Source of the DNA: Rhabditophanes sp. KR3021
Lineage: Eukaryota > Nematoda > Chromadorea > Rhabditida > Alloionematidae
Direction of reading: 5' to 3'
Length of the DNA: 64,000 nt
Assembly (NCBI GenBank): GCA_963281155.1
Contig: CAUJLY010000003.1
Span: 1,054,001-1,118,000, forward strand
Shown piece by piece: positions 22,682 to 34,993 of this stretch. How positions within the stretch are numbered: the stretch's first letter is position 1; every line of letters begins with the position of its first letter. The translations under genes were made by a program, and so were the position numbers. The notes under the pieces were generated by a model. That model worked only from the letters and a program-made list of their open reading frames with translations. It was not told where the DNA came from and ran no database searches.

Positions 22682-23200
22682 TTTTAGCAATAAATTTATT
22701 TTTTACTCCTGTTATTGTCAACACATGCGTTTCATATAAAAGGCATTTGATCTCCTATTTAGTTGTTGAATCAATTTACATACTTGTGTATTGTTTGTGC
22801 ATTGTCCTATTTCTTTATCATTTTGTCTCTCGTTACTATCAAAATCACAAAATTGGCGACGACCTTTGTACAAATGTGTGGAATCATACAATGTGAGAAT
22901 GATTTTTACTTCTTTACATTACTTAATTATTATTTATTACTACGCATATGTATTTTTTTACCAAATATGGCGTGTATTGTAGGATAGTTTCTTCTTATCA
23001 TTGAAGATTAAAAGCAAAGGTATAAATACATGATAGGTACAACAATCTTTTTGTAGTGATTCTTGGTATAAAGTGTAAATAAAGTTTCTTTTATAAAATT
23101 TATTGAATATGCACGGGTCTTGAGTTTTGTTTACCACACGTTTTCCTTTTAAGATTATTGTATGTTTATTAATTTGAAAATGGACCACTTTTAGATTGAT
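22682..23200. other. Intergenic, upstream of ILVBL
   Basis: About 520 bp, AT-rich, between two plus-strand genes. Overlapping plus-strand frames of 63-74 codons here are hydrophobic and low in complexity and are not supported. A TTTTAG acceptor-like site lies at 23190-23195, directly before the ILVBL start. Confidence 0.45.
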
Positions 23201-25935
23201 ATGCTTTGTTGTGGTTGTTTGGTATGGCCAGGTTTGGGACTGGTGTTTATTCTTGCCCTTGTTTATTTATTTGACATTGATAGTGTGGACAAGTTGAAAG
23301 CTGCTATTAATAATGTACTTCACAAGAAGGATCAATTTTTCTTTTCGAATGTCTTTAATGTGGATGAGAAGAGTAAGAGGCATGGAGGTGAATTGGTTGG
23401 AGCAGTTTTAAAGGTATTTTTGATTGCTTAATCAAAAAATTGTAACATTAAAAATAGGCTCATGGAGTTCAAGAAGTTTTTACTTTGTGTGGAGGACATA
23501 TTTCTCCTATTCTTGTGTCATGTGAAGCTTTGAATATTAGAGTTATTGACACTAGACATGAAGTTAATACCGTCTTTGCTGCTGATTGTATCTCTCGTCT
23601 TAGACAGGGTGGACTTGGAGTTGCGGCTGTGACGGCCGGTAAATGTGGCATATTTTACATCAATTAATACGCATTATTTTAAGGGCCCGGACTAACAAAT
23701 ACTATTACTGCAATCAAAAATGCACAAATGGCCGAATCACCTGTTCTTCTTCTTGGAGGAGCTTCACCGTCTCTATTAAAAAACCGTGGGGCTCTGCAAG
23801 ACATTGATCAAATGGCTTTATTCAAACCTTTGTGCAAATTCTGCGCCAGAATCACCAGACTCCAAGATATCGCTCCTACCCTAAGGAAAGCTATCCAAAT
23901 AGCTCAAAGTGGAACACCCGGACCCGTGTTCGTGGAATTCCCAGTAGATATGCTTTATCCATACGATTTAGTATTGAAGGAAGGTGGCATTGTTGCTAAT
24001 CCAAAAGGATTCGTAAAGAAAATAGTAAATTACTTTATTCTTTACTCCATCTCTAAACAATTCGGAAATGCATGGCAACATCAAAATGTCTTACCACTTC
24101 CAGTGACCATCCCTAAACCAAAGGATGATGAAGTAAACAAAATTATGGCTATGCTCAAAGAAGCTAAACGTCCTTTACTCTTGATGGGTTCTCAGGCTAC
24201 ACTACCTCCAGGTAATATAGGGGCATGCGAATAAATCAAAAAATATTTGTTAATGGACATACGCAAATATTAAGATATGTAGGATACAATTAAGGGCAAT
24301 AGAATCAAAATATTTATGCAATGTTCTGAGTGCTATTGACAATTGAGCGATTCTTAAGCCACATATTCCTATTTCCGCGGTACTCCCTACAAAATAACGG
24401 CAGATCTGTTTGGATAAGGAGTACCCTGAGCAACCATATGGATTTCTAAAAATGTATTGTATTTCTCAACTACAATATTGAGTTCTTCTTGACTAGAAGT
24501 AATTCTTCGTAGTTCACCAGTTGGGACATCCTTTGACTTGAGACAATATCTTCACCTAAATATTTTGAGTACTGATGAGACTAAATTGATTATAAACTAC
24601 CTTGATTCTCTTCTTCACTAGTTGAAGTTACGTCCAGTTTGGCAGTCTTTATTGGGGCCGTCGTTTGAATCCTCTATAGCACGCTTCATTTGAAGTCAAC
24701 AGCCAAATTAAGATGATGTAATCAAATGCCATTAAACACTAAGAGGAACTCTTTTTGCATCAAGACATTTAGGCATATTTGTAAAGGTGTTTACTAAAAA
24801 ATAAACTGAATTCGAATTTTAATATTAAGTATCTTAAACTCATCTAATTATTTCCAATTTCAATAACCTTTAGTCAAGGGCCATGAATTACAAGAAATAG
24901 TAAAAGAATTGGGAATTCCATGTTACTTGGGAGGGATGTCTCGTGGTTTATTAGGCAGAGATGCTCCTTTGCATATGAGACAAGAAAGAAAGGAAGCCTT
25001 GAAAGAAGCTGATTTAGTGATTCTTGCTGGAACAGTATGTGACTTCCGCCTAAGTTATGGGCGTGTTCTATCTCCGAAATCAAAAATCGTAGCAATCAAC
25101 CGTAACAGATCCCAACTCACTAAGAATGAGAAAGTTTTCTGGAATGGAGATTTATTGATTGAGGCAGATGTTGGAAGTACTCTTAAGAAATTGCTTAATG
25201 CCAAGAGACATACCACGATTGAACCATTTACGGAATGGATTACCACCTTGAGAGGAAGAGATGATGCTAAGGAAGCTTCCATTCACAAGAAGACTTTGGA
25301 ATCTACTGCCGATGGTTCTTTAAATCCTTTGAAGGTTTTGTCTTTACTTGACTCGGTGCTTCCTGAGGATGCTATTTTGATTGCCGATGGGGGAGATTTT
25401 GTAGGAACGGCTAGTTATATTTTGAGAGCTACTGGTCCTCTTTCGTTTTTAGACCCAGGTAAGCAAATAAAAACGTCTATTGCATTCTACTAAATGATAT
25501 TAAGGTGCATTTGGAACCCTCGGCTGTGCCGCTGGATTCGCTATGGCTGCCAAAATAGTTTTCCCTGAAAAGCCAGTCGTCATTATCTACGGAGATGGAT
25601 CTTGTGGATATTCTGTGATGGAATACGACACCTACGTCCGTCACAACCTCCCAATTATTTCAATTGTAGGAAATGACGCTTGTTGGTCTCAGATCGCCAG
25701 AGAACAAATTCCCATGTTCAACACTTCCGTTGCCGTAAACCTTGCTCACACCAAATACGACGACATCGTCAAAGCAATCGGAGGAGAAGGCTATGAAATG
25801 AACAAAGACATGAGTGAACATCATATCCTAGAAATATTCAAAAAAGCCCTCAAAGAAGGCAGAAAAGAAAAGGCTAGCTTGATCAATGTAATTATTGGCA
25901 AAAGCAACTTTAGAGAAGGAAGTATTAGTGTTTAA
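23201..25935 (+). CDS. ILVBL: ILVBL / HACL2-type thiamine-diphosphate enzyme
   Basis: Five exons (23201-23413, 23458-23638, 23684-24211, 24874-25458, 25505-25935) join in phase to about 645 residues. An N-terminal membrane helix ([18 protein letters not shown]) marks the ER-anchored ILVBL/HACL2 form rather than soluble HACL1. Core signatures: GGHISPILV, the cofactor-activating Glu in [71 protein letters not shown] and the ThDP/Mg motif GDGSCGYS..24..GND. The enzyme cleaves 2-hydroxyacyl-CoAs in alpha-oxidation of hydroxylated fatty acids. Intron 3 is unusually long (662 nt) for this genome and carries antisense coding-like sequence. Confidence 0.93.
24387..24689 (-). pseudogene. Antisense coding remnant in ILVBL intron 3 (doubtful)
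   Basis: On the minus strand inside the 662 nt intron are coding-like pieces: [12 protein letters not shown], then in a frame shifted by one base within a CCCC run [18 protein letters not shown], a GTAGTT..ATTTAG intron-like gap, and after another shift [19 protein letters not shown] and [16 protein letters not shown], ending at TAG (24387). The frames do not join without at least two shifts. This could be a decayed nested gene or chance. Family not recognised. Confidence 0.25.
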
Positions 25936-26647
25936 AGATTTGTTTCTATATTTTTATCAATTTCTTATTTTGATTAAATTAATAAAATGGTTCTTCACTT
26001 ATTTTGGTGTTTGTAATTGTGGTGACATGATAAATGTCGTATTTATTGTAGTTTTCCCAGATAAATATGCTATCTTACTTTCCAATCGAAGGTCCTTTCT
26101 TTGTCTCTTACTTTTAGCGAATACAGGAAATCAACAGCTTAGCATTCAGGAATTTGGTATATCATTTTTTAACTCATCGAAAGTACAAACAGACACGATG
26201 ATGATTATAAATTGAAAATGTTTGACATTTCAATAAGCAAAATGGTTGTTTAAATTACTAATTTTTATATTGTTAAAACGAGTACAAATAATGTATTATA
26301 CTTAAATTAACGAATCTGACATATGCATCGTAGAAATTTTGCATTAATATGAAATATGATGTCGTCTTTATTAATCCAATTATCAAGCTGGGTTGCATTG
26401 TAAATGGATACGTGACCAACTATTTCAATAGTAATTTATCGTAACGCCTTTGCTGGGCACTAACGATCAATTTCAGTGAACTATTTAGTATATAAATTCA
26501 TTTGTTTAGTATTTATACTCATTATTATCCAAAACACTCAATTTATTATATTCATGGACATTTTTAATTATGACATCTACTAATAACATTTACAAAGCAC
26601 TGGTATATGTATAATGTAATTTTTACTTTATTTGTAGCAGATTTTGA
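25936..26647. other. Convergent 3' region
   Basis: About 710 bp between the convergent ILVBL and acetyltransferase genes. A plus-strand frame (25895-26215) is only a read-through from ILVBL in another frame. AT-rich; no RNA gene or repeat recognised. Confidence 0.5.
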
Positions 26648-27240
26648 TTAGATGCTCAATCTGTATTTGATCCAATCTTCGGCAGCATTCATATCAACAC
26701 CTCCAATTTTTTTATAAAGGTCGATAGCATTAGTATTCCATCCAAGCACAGCCCATTCAATACGACTAATTTGTGTATTCTTGCAAATTGTAATTAATTC
26801 GTTGATAAGAATTTGTCCTAGACCCATTTGGCGAAATTGCTTACGGATGTAAAGGTCTTCCATATGGACAAACTATAACAATGATGCATTTATAACATTA
26901 TCTTACAACCTACTTGTCCTTCCCATGTTGAGTATGCTAGATAGTAAATATTCATTCCTGCAGGAACCATTCTTCCTTCACAATCTCTTGTCTTTGCAAT
27001 GATGCCATAGAAAGCATTTCTCTTTAAATCATCTTTTAATTTATCAACTGTCATCAATACTTGTGATGCCATCTTTTCAAACTCAGCCAGTTCCTAAATT
27101 GGTTATTAGTACTTAAAATAAAGAAAACTTACTTGGATCATTGACAAAATCATAGGACAATCATCAGAAACAACATGAGTCAATTGAAATTCTGTACCAT
27201 TTTTGGAAGAATAAGTGGTATTAACATTAAATGACAACAT
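26648..27240 (-). CDS. Diamine N-acetyltransferase (SAT-like, GNAT family)
   Basis: Three exons (27240-27133, 27093-26914, 26872-26648) join in phase to 170 residues, the length of spermidine/spermine N1-acetyltransferases. Features: an acidic early segment ILSMIQELAEFEKM, then YYLAYSTWEGQFVHMEDLYI, the acetyl-CoA-binding RKQFRQMGLGQ (R/Q-x-x-G-x-G/A), and WAVLGWNTNAIDLYKKIGG followed by EDWIKYRL near the C-terminus, a block typical of SATs. Such enzymes acetylate polyamines or thialysine using acetyl-CoA in the cytosol. The exact substrate is uncertain. It begins directly upstream of AT-rich DNA with no near neighbour on its 5' side. Confidence 0.9.
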
Positions 27241-27434
27241 TTTAAAATGAATTTTAATTGAGCAAATTAGTTGTCTAAAGAATTATCTTTAACTGATTAA
27301 GTTAAATTTTTGAAGGTTAATTGATAATACAGGGTGGGGCTTAGACCTCCAAATATACCTTCTTCCAATCCTTTTTAAATTGTCTCTTCGAAAGTATATT
27401 ATTAGGATAAGTTGTATTTTTAAATTCAAATTAT

Positions 27435-27708
27435 TTAATATCTCCAATGCCTAATCAAAAGAAAGTTTGTGAAACGTGTAGGTAAATCTAAGCGTAATGG
27501 TGAGGGCGATAGAAAAAGTGTCAAAAAAGAAACTCTCGGTAAAAAGGCCAAGAAAATTAACAAGCATATTGCTGAAGACGATTTGGACAAACAGTCAGTT
27601 CCGTGTGCTTTTAAAGATAGATTAAAAATGCATAACTTAATCATGTATTTATTTTTTACTTTAAAACTTGGAACATTTTTTGATTTAGAGAAGTTGTGTG
27701 TTTATTAA
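27435..27708 (+). CDS. Small Lys-rich ORF, doubtful
   Basis: A short basic frame from 27469 (GKSKRNGEGDRKSVKKET, then GKKAKKINKHIAEDDLDKQS) of about 80 residues. An in-frame-looking start MPNQKK at 27450 is one base out of phase with it at a GTTT, so a small indel would give a longer start. The second half is hydrophobic and low complexity. No family recognised. It may be a short nucleolar-type basic protein or a chance frame. Confidence 0.25.
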
Positions 27709-28440
27709 TTACACAGTGTTAACTGGACAAGATCATGCATCGAATTAGATATTTTTTTAAAGCCATACTTTGTTGGGGCGAAAACGTGTACCACGAATAC
27801 AACTTTATTGCTTTAAAATACTTGACTTGATTCATTCATGTCATTTATTAATAATTACGTTATTATTGTTTCCATTATAATTGATTCAACTTATTTTATC
27901 CATTGAGTAAGAATAATAAAGATATGCACCTGATATGCTTCAAACTCATTTTAAGAATAAGAACATCAAATTACATTCGTTCAATAAATAAGCTTTTAAT
28001 TCAGTAATTAAAAATTTTATTTAAGTTATTATGTACATGTTACTACTAATATGTTAATTATAATGCTGGCACAGATGATAATTTGAATCAAGCATTTCAT
28101 CTTATTTGTATAAGTAAATTAACACATCTATAAAAATAGATTTATTGGATTCTGTAAATAATAACAACATTATAGAAATTAAATTACAAGTGCATATTTT
28201 AAACGCATGATTGAATGCAACAACGAAATCTGCTTGGCCAATCAACACCAGCCATTATTTAAAACCTTGTTGTATAATAAATAAACAAAAATCAAACCGT
28301 TTTGAAAGTTAATCAAGTTTAAATAAGCAAAGACGCAAAATAGATACTACAACTCATTTTATTACTAAATATTTGCCTTTTATTAATTCCTTAATAAGTA
28401 TCAACATTCAAATTTGACATAAAAGATAGTTTGTTCATAT
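27709..28440. other. AT-rich intergenic region
   Basis: About 730 bp of very AT-rich DNA without supported coding frames, RNA genes or obvious repeats. Confidence 0.5.
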
Positions 28441-28463
28441 GACACTATTGGAATACAACCTAC

Positions 28464-28605
28464 TTGTCGGTAGTGTTGCGCAAAGGTTTTAATTAAACTT
28501 TCCAACCAACAGACCATGGTTCGATACCTAGCCGAGGAAGAAAATATACCGCCCCAGTATGAGTATAGTTGATTAAGGTCACCGCTGAGGCTAATCCTTT
28601 TTTGG
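28464..28605 (+). repeat. tRNA-like sequence, possible SINE or tRNA pseudogene
   Basis: GGTTCGATACC at 28518-28528 matches the Pol III B box. About 45 bp upstream is a weak A-box-like TAGTGTTGCG. Flanking 7-mers TTGTCGG (28464-28470) and CCGAGGA pair at six of seven positions as an acceptor stem would. An anticodon-like hairpin AGGTT/AACTT with loop TTAATTA fits in the middle, but the T stem pairs at only three of five positions and the variable region is long. A T-run (TTTTTT near 28597-28602) lies after it as a possible Pol III stop. I read it as a degraded tRNA or a tRNA-derived SINE. Confidence 0.3.
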
Positions 28606-29006
28606 TTATTTTAATTAAAGTTTATCTTTTTACATCAATTTAAGTTTATCATTTTAATAATAAGCTTTATTAGGTGTTATTTATACTTAATAAACGCCTT
28701 ATTATTTTATTTACACTTGTCGTTTAAACCAGTTTCAGCCATTCTTCCTACCAACGATGTAGTTATAAAAACTTCATCTTTAAATTATGAACCCATCACC
28801 GAACTGTTTTTAAAAAGCTGCTGACTTTCCAGCATCATCGAAAAAATCAATACATCAAATGATCTCGTTCACCACTCGTTCCATTCACTTATAAAATATA
28901 CTGAAATGGGCAGCTTATCACCGTAAGTAGTTATATCCTTATCTATTATTTGCTGATAAGAAACACATTTTCCCAAAAATAATAATTTAGTGATTTTTTT
29001 AGCAAC

Positions 29007-30957
29007 ATGTCGACATACTCTTCTCGTTATGACGACGAGCATGATCCTCTTATTCCTCATCCAATTCCTTCTGAAGACGATAATGCAAGGCAACGAGGCT
29101 TTACACCGGCTAAGCAATTGTTGATAGGAATACTCTTAACTATGATTATATTCTTCCTGCTGTTGACGACCATTTTCTTTGGTGCTTTATACTTCAAATC
29201 ATTGCAGCCAAATAAAGCCAAGTTGCCCCCATTTCCTGAACCATCTCCTTCATTTTTCGGACAGTATAACAAAGCTTCCGTTGCGGCGGACAATGAGATT
29301 TGCTCTCAAATTGGACGTGATATTCTTTTGCTGAATGGAAATGCCGTTGATTCGGCAATTGCGACTCTTTTCTGCATTGGTGTTATGGATACTCATTCAG
29401 CTGGTATTGGTGAGTAATTATTTTGTAATCAGTCTAACTATGTAGTGTATTTTAGGTGGTGGTCATTTCCTGACCTTTTACAATGCAACTCAAAAGAAAT
29501 GTCACGTAATAGATGCACGTGAAACAGCTCCCGGTCTTGCAAACAAAACAATGTACGACAATAGATGGGAATCTTCTAAAACCGGTTGGTTAGCCGTGGC
29601 CGTCGCTGGGGAAGTACATGGCTTGTACACTGCTTATCACAATTTTGGCTCAAAAAAAGTTACATGGTCACAGTTGATCCGACCAACGATTAGATTGCTA
29701 ACTGAAGGATATCCAACTAGCCATGCTCTTGCCCGTGCCTTGAAAGATAACGAAGAATGGATTAAAAAAGAAGCCTCAATGCATGTTTTTATCAATCCTG
29801 AAACGGGACTTATTTTTAAAGCTGGGGAACAGATAAAAACACGTGTCAATCTATTGAAGACTTTCAAAATGCTAGCTGATGCCCCCAACCCAATCGAGGC
29901 TTTCTACAACAGCAATTTCACAAAAGTGCTGGTTGAAGAATTTGAAAAGAATGGTGGGATAATAAGTGAAGCCGATTTTGCCGGGTACAAATCCATTATT
30001 CGGTCAGATGATTCAGTCATTTATACTTCTTTCAAGGATAATAGATTTGCTTGTGGACCACCACCACCCTCTGCTTCCTCTGTAACACAGGCAATTCTTA
30101 ATATCATGGATGGTTACACTTTTGATTCTATTTCAAACTTTGATGACTATGAAAATTATTTCCATCATTTCATTGAAGCTAATAAGTTTGCGTATGCTGC
30201 TAGATCGGAGTTGGGAGATATGGATTTCAGGGTTAATGCCACTGGGATTGCCAAAAACATCACTGCGAGAGAATGGGCTAAAAACGTGAGAGCGAAAATT
30301 ACTCACACGACTCATGAGGACAGTTATTACGGAGGAGAGTTTGAGTATAATGAAGATCATGGAACTACTCATGTTTCAATCATTGACGTTGATGGAAATG
30401 CCGTTTCCGTGACTAGTACGATTAATCTAATTCTTGGAGCCAAAGTTATCAGTTCTAGTTCAGGGATCTTGCACAATAATGAGATGGATGACTTCAGTAT
30501 GCCGAACCATCCTAATGCTTTTGGAATTCCACCTTCGAAAGCAAACTATATTGAACCAGGAAAAAGACCGATGAGCTCAATGTCCCCAATTATCATCTTC
30601 ACGAAAAGTGATAGTATCAACAAAACAGATGACATTCTAGTTGTGGGAGGTGCAGGAGGTTCTACTATCATCTCAGGCGTAGCCGGAGTCGCTTTGCAAT
30701 CAATGTGGCTAAAAGACAAAAACATCAAAGCTGCCGTCGACTTTCCCAGACTTCACAACCAACTTCGACCAAATGTAACTGTCATTGAAAATAGAATGCC
30801 GGAAGAATATGTGACAAAATTAATTGAACGAGGTCATACTTTTAAGAAACAAGAAAACATCACAGTTATTACTGCTGTTAGGAAGGAGTCAAATGGTAGA
30901 ATTACTGCTAATAGTGACTGGCGCAAGGGACTTGACTCTGAACCGAGTGGATACTAA
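29007..30957 (+). CDS. Gamma-glutamyltransferase
   Basis: Exons 29007-29409 and 29456-30957 join as THSAGIGGGHFLTFY to 634 residues. It is a type II membrane protein: cytosolic tail of about 34 residues, one helix (LIGILLTMIIFFLLLTTIFF), then the lumenal/extracellular enzyme. Signatures: IGRDILLLNGNAVDSAIAT, DARETAPGLA, GEVHGLYTAYH, the autocleavage nucleophile Thr at about residue 438 in HGTTHVS, NNEMDDFS, and KRPMSSMSPII, which forms the oxyanion hole and donor site. The enzyme cleaves gamma-glutamyl bonds of glutathione. Several N-x-S/T sites fit an exported protein. Nothing essential is missing. Confidence 0.96.
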
Positions 30958-31716
30958 ATAAATTGTTAGAAATTTCTATATAAATAAATGTATTATTGTT
31001 GGTTTTTAATAAAAAATGTTTTTTAGTGTACATTTGTACCGATTGCTTTCACAATGATTCAATTTTTTGACTGTTGAAATAAATTTATGACACTTTTTTT
31101 AAATCATTGTCTTCCGGGCGGCCTATTCTTACTCAAATGAATCTTTCCTGTCTCGTGAATGCACTTCTACAGGAAGAGACTTTTTCTTGAAAATAACATT
31201 ATTTTAACTAAATTTACTAAAAAATTAAAACACAATGTAATGAGCCTTTGTTTAGTTATGCCAGGAAGCCCACATATTAATCTATTCATTTTGACTATTT
31301 TAAACCCATTACAAAAAATATCCTTTTTTACTCTTTGTGCTTTCACAATATGTGTAGACTCTCCAAGCAGACCCTTATAGCTATGGAGTCATGCTATAAG
31401 TCATTAGACTCAGTTTTTCCAAAATGTAAGTTTAAAATACATTACTAGACCAACTCTAGAAAAAGTCAAACTTTTTAACCTTAGATCCTCTGGTCTTGAG
31501 GTAATATATATTTTTTAAAATTCCACTACTCCAGTTCGAAAGTCATAGTATCGTTGTACCTAAATCATCAAAAAGATCTATGATATCTGTTGAATATATA
31601 TTGAGCATTTATATTATGTTATTCTATTAATGCATATAACCTTGTAATATCGAAATAAAGTTAGTTTATCTACTTCTTGTTCATCAAAAACAATGTAATT
31701 CTGTATCAACATTATT
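30958..31716. other. Intergenic region
   Basis: About 760 bp. AATAAA signals for the GGT gene occur within the first 50 bp after its stop. A 73-codon plus-strand frame (31159-31380) has no recognisable domain. No repeats or RNA genes seen. Confidence 0.45.
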
Positions 31717-33575
31717 TTGGTGATTAATACCAGGCATTCCTTACTTGCCGCATCATCAAAATACGTGTTAACATTTTGCTATACGGATAATGGAACTATT
31801 CAGGTGCTTGACACAAAAAGTCTCCATCAAGGAGATAAACTAAGTACGAAAGATTATGACTTGTTCAACAATAGTGACCGGCTGATTTTAATTCAAGTAA
31901 TGCTGATGAATCAATTGCTCATATCTACAACATCTAAATTTTTTTCTTATCTTTTACGGATACACCGTTTCCATTTTACACTGTAAAATTCGGAGAAGAA
32001 AGAGGAAGTAGTGTTGTGGATTTATCAATTGTTCGTGCAGTCCCATTTACTGTACCAGGAAACAGTATACTTGTGTGGGTATTTGGTGGCTAGGTACTAC
32101 TGACTACCTGGTGGCGTTTCAACAAAAAACGAATGAAACTACAATTGTTTCTCTCATCAGTCTAAACAAAAATGCTCCTCCTCAATATGTTGATTTGTGC
32201 TTAGTCCAAAATGTAATTCGGGCAACAACAAGATACAATTTCGTTAGTATTGTTAAATGGGGTTTAGTAATTACAACAGTGGAATAAAGCTTTTGGAACA
32301 AGTTCAAAAAACTTACATTGAAGTTGTGTCAGAATGTAAGATGATTGTTGCAAAAGATAGTGCCAATCAAAGGTTATTCGAAGTAATGCTCCAGCCAAAG
32401 TATTTAAGGAAACACTTATCAACTTAGTTTGTTGTTCTGATCTTTCATTGAATGCAATCGAGTCAACGTATTTCCAGAAATTGGTTTCTTTTACACCGTA
32501 TAGTTGTCCTAAACGTGGTGTGTTACGCAATGAAGCTAACTTAAGAGCTAACAATTTCAGGTCCACGTATTAGAAGAATTGAAAATAGCCACATTTTTTT
32601 CTTTCTCAATTGATGGTATTGATGGATACTATCCTATTCTCGTTCCCTATGTTTTAGGGAATCAATACAAAAGAGGCAAGTGAAATTATTATCAACTAAT
32701 TAATAGTTTCCAGAATCACTCGACGTTATTCAGCAAGAGATGGGTGATAATGGTGGCAATAAAAAAGGAAACCGATTACTTTACTTGGAGATAAAATAAT
32801 TGGGCAGTCAGCTGAAGTCGGATTGTCTAAGCCATTTGCTTTATGTACTGATGGTACCTTATTGTCTTTAAATAAAAGTTTCCCCAAAATCAAAGTCCAT
32901 CATTGTACTGCCGATGTGCTTAATCTTATTCTAAAAAGCTGCTTTGCCACAACTGATGCTAATGTCAATACGCTGATTCTGAAGGTTAGAAATATTTGTC
33001 AATACTTTCATCGTTCGCCATTGGAAGCTAGAAAATTGTATGGGTCCCACAAGCAAAGAATGCGCCAATTTGAATGTTCAATACCATTTTTATTCTTGTT
33101 AAAAGTATTTTGGATTTAAAAAACGAATTGCGAAATTATCCAGCATCTTGTGGAAAGAATTCAAGATGTCCATCTAGTACTGAGTACACATTGGATGAGT
33201 TAGATTGTTCATCTAAGTTGTTTTCAATTGGCAAGAAATTTGATCAGGCATTTCCAAAGGTGATTTCAGAATAGGAGATGCTTTGTCTAGACTTGCTGCT
33301 GAATTAACAAAAGTTGAATTCTCGAATTTTAAATGGAAGAGTTTAGTAATAGCTTTGTGGCTTTTTATCGTTTGAGGGTAGTGAGAATGAAGAATCATTG
33401 GTTGAAGTGCAGTAAGAACAATGGGATCAGGAGATGTACCTTGGATGAGGAATTTATTAGTTTGGTTACTCATCTAATTTCTTATTTAATGAAACAAAAT
33501 TGGTCGATAGTTGCTTATTTGGATCGAACTATTTGTCAAACATCTTTTTTATCTGAGCCAATGTGGGAAAAGTAG
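31717..33575 (+). pseudogene. Broken NUP214-like N-terminal beta-propeller region
   Basis: Coding-like pieces follow one another in shifting frames: LLAASSKYVLTFCYTDNG, VLDTKSLHQGDKL, VVDLSIVRAVPFTVPG, WWLGTTDYLVAFQQ, PPQYVDLCLVQNV, YNFVSIVKWGLVITT, GLSKPFALCTDGTLLSLN. Their order and content resemble the N-terminal propeller of NUP214 (the LLA.S.KYGL.F start, the PCPPF...W-G-YVF stretch, and the late LLSTDG blade). Stops and frame changes interrupt it at least four times and no set of good GT..AG introns repairs them. I call it a pseudogene or badly damaged copy. A minus-strand open frame of 100 codons (32264-32566) overlaps and remains an alternative. NUP214 identity is tentative. Confidence 0.35.
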
Positions 33576-34993
33576 AAAAGATTATCAATGAAGTTGTCAG
33601 TGATGATGCCAGTGTCTCAGTAGATGAGGTTTTGCTATCCAACAGCAAACCTATTTTTAAATTTAAATTGCTTTCACAAATCAACCTCGAGCTCCTAAAA
33701 GACGGATATGGGAAACTACCTATATACCGAATATATCTATGATGATTCTTTAGAAAAGCCGACTAATTTTAGGCAATCAAGGACAAAGGGAATTTTCTAA
33801 TATGGCAACGTTGGGAATGAAACATAATGGTTTTATCTTTCCTTTTATTTAAGTGACCATAATTGTATTATTAATGGCTAAACTCCAGTTCGGTTCTCCT
33901 GAATTGGAATGTAGTTTAAATACATTCTCTTCATATTTCATCTCCTTCTTATATGCATATTATGTACCTTTTTATATCATTATTATCGAGAATGAAGTGT
34001 TTGACACGTATGTCTTTCAAATACAAGAAGTCTGGTCAAACATTAAGTAGACCCTAATTTAATTCCGTGCGCATTGTAAATAACGTTTGGGAAAATATGC
34101 CGGTTTCCCGCGCTTTTTGATACAAGCAAATTTATACTAATGTGTGCAACAGACACGATGATTTAATCAATTTGTAGGCATAGACGCAGTCAAAAAGCAT
34201 TTTTCCCATGACATAGACGCAGAGGAGACTATGTGTTTGTCTCAGGCAAGTTTGTTGTTAGCCGGCCTGCATCTTCTTGTCTCTTTATTATGTTGCGTTT
34301 TGTAGAACCTATCAATAGCATGTGTCTACGACGTTAAACGTGCACACAACATACGTTTTGCTAGCCATCATACTTTCTTGCCAGGAATGAAGCCTAAACA
34401 ACGGAATGCACCTGCGTTTAAAACGACGCTCACCATTTGACATTACGCCTCGCCTATTTACACGGCAATTTTGTCTTTACAAGCCAGCGTCGCGTTAGTT
34501 TAAACAACGAGTGGTCATTCCATCTTTTATTGTCACGCTTGGCAGTCGTTCAATTATGCAAAACTTTTGTGTTAATATTAACATTCCATTGACTGCAACA
34601 TTCATCTTTTTATTAAGTATTTATAAAGTTGTCTATGCATGGATTTCTTTATTAATCTAGTTCTTTATTTATTAATTCTTTTTCCCTAGCCGTGTTTTAT
34701 TTGCAAAAACATTTGCATATTCTTCGGAACATCATTTAACCTCAAAATAAGTTATTTTTTATTCGTTTTTGTTTCTTTGATATAATGACTGATTTACTCA
34801 TTATTTAACCACAACTATTCATAAAGCGATAAAACTTTCTTTCTATAACTACCCACTTTGGAATGCTTATCAAGAATAAGGGTTGTTTTGTTAATCACCT
34901 AACTTACATTTAACCGTTTGTGTCACGCTATTATTTTGATTCATATTTGAATATGCATAAATATAATAATTTGCAATTTTAGGTGGAAATAAT
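33576..34993. other. Long upstream region of the centromeric histone gene
   Basis: About 1.4 kb without a supported gene. A 65-codon plus-strand frame (33853-34050) is hydrophobic and unsupported. From about 34180 to 34520 the DNA is richer in CpG than anything around it and has the direct repeat catagacgcag twice (about 34182 and 34215). An ATTTTAG acceptor-like site ends 12 bp before the histone ATG. Confidence 0.5.

Noticed and set aside
23201..25935. Soluble peroxisomal HACL1
   Set aside because: It has an N-terminal membrane helix, and its blocks ([20 protein letters not shown]) fit ILVBL/HACL2 better.
28464..28605. Functional tRNA-Ile (AAT loop)
   Set aside because: T stem and D arm pair poorly and the base after the anticodon is T rather than a purine, so I keep only a tRNA-like pseudogene or SINE call.
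32264..32566. 100-codon minus-strand open frame
   Set aside because: No domain recognised and no exon partners; it overlaps the NUP214-like region and is probably an antisense shadow, though not excluded.
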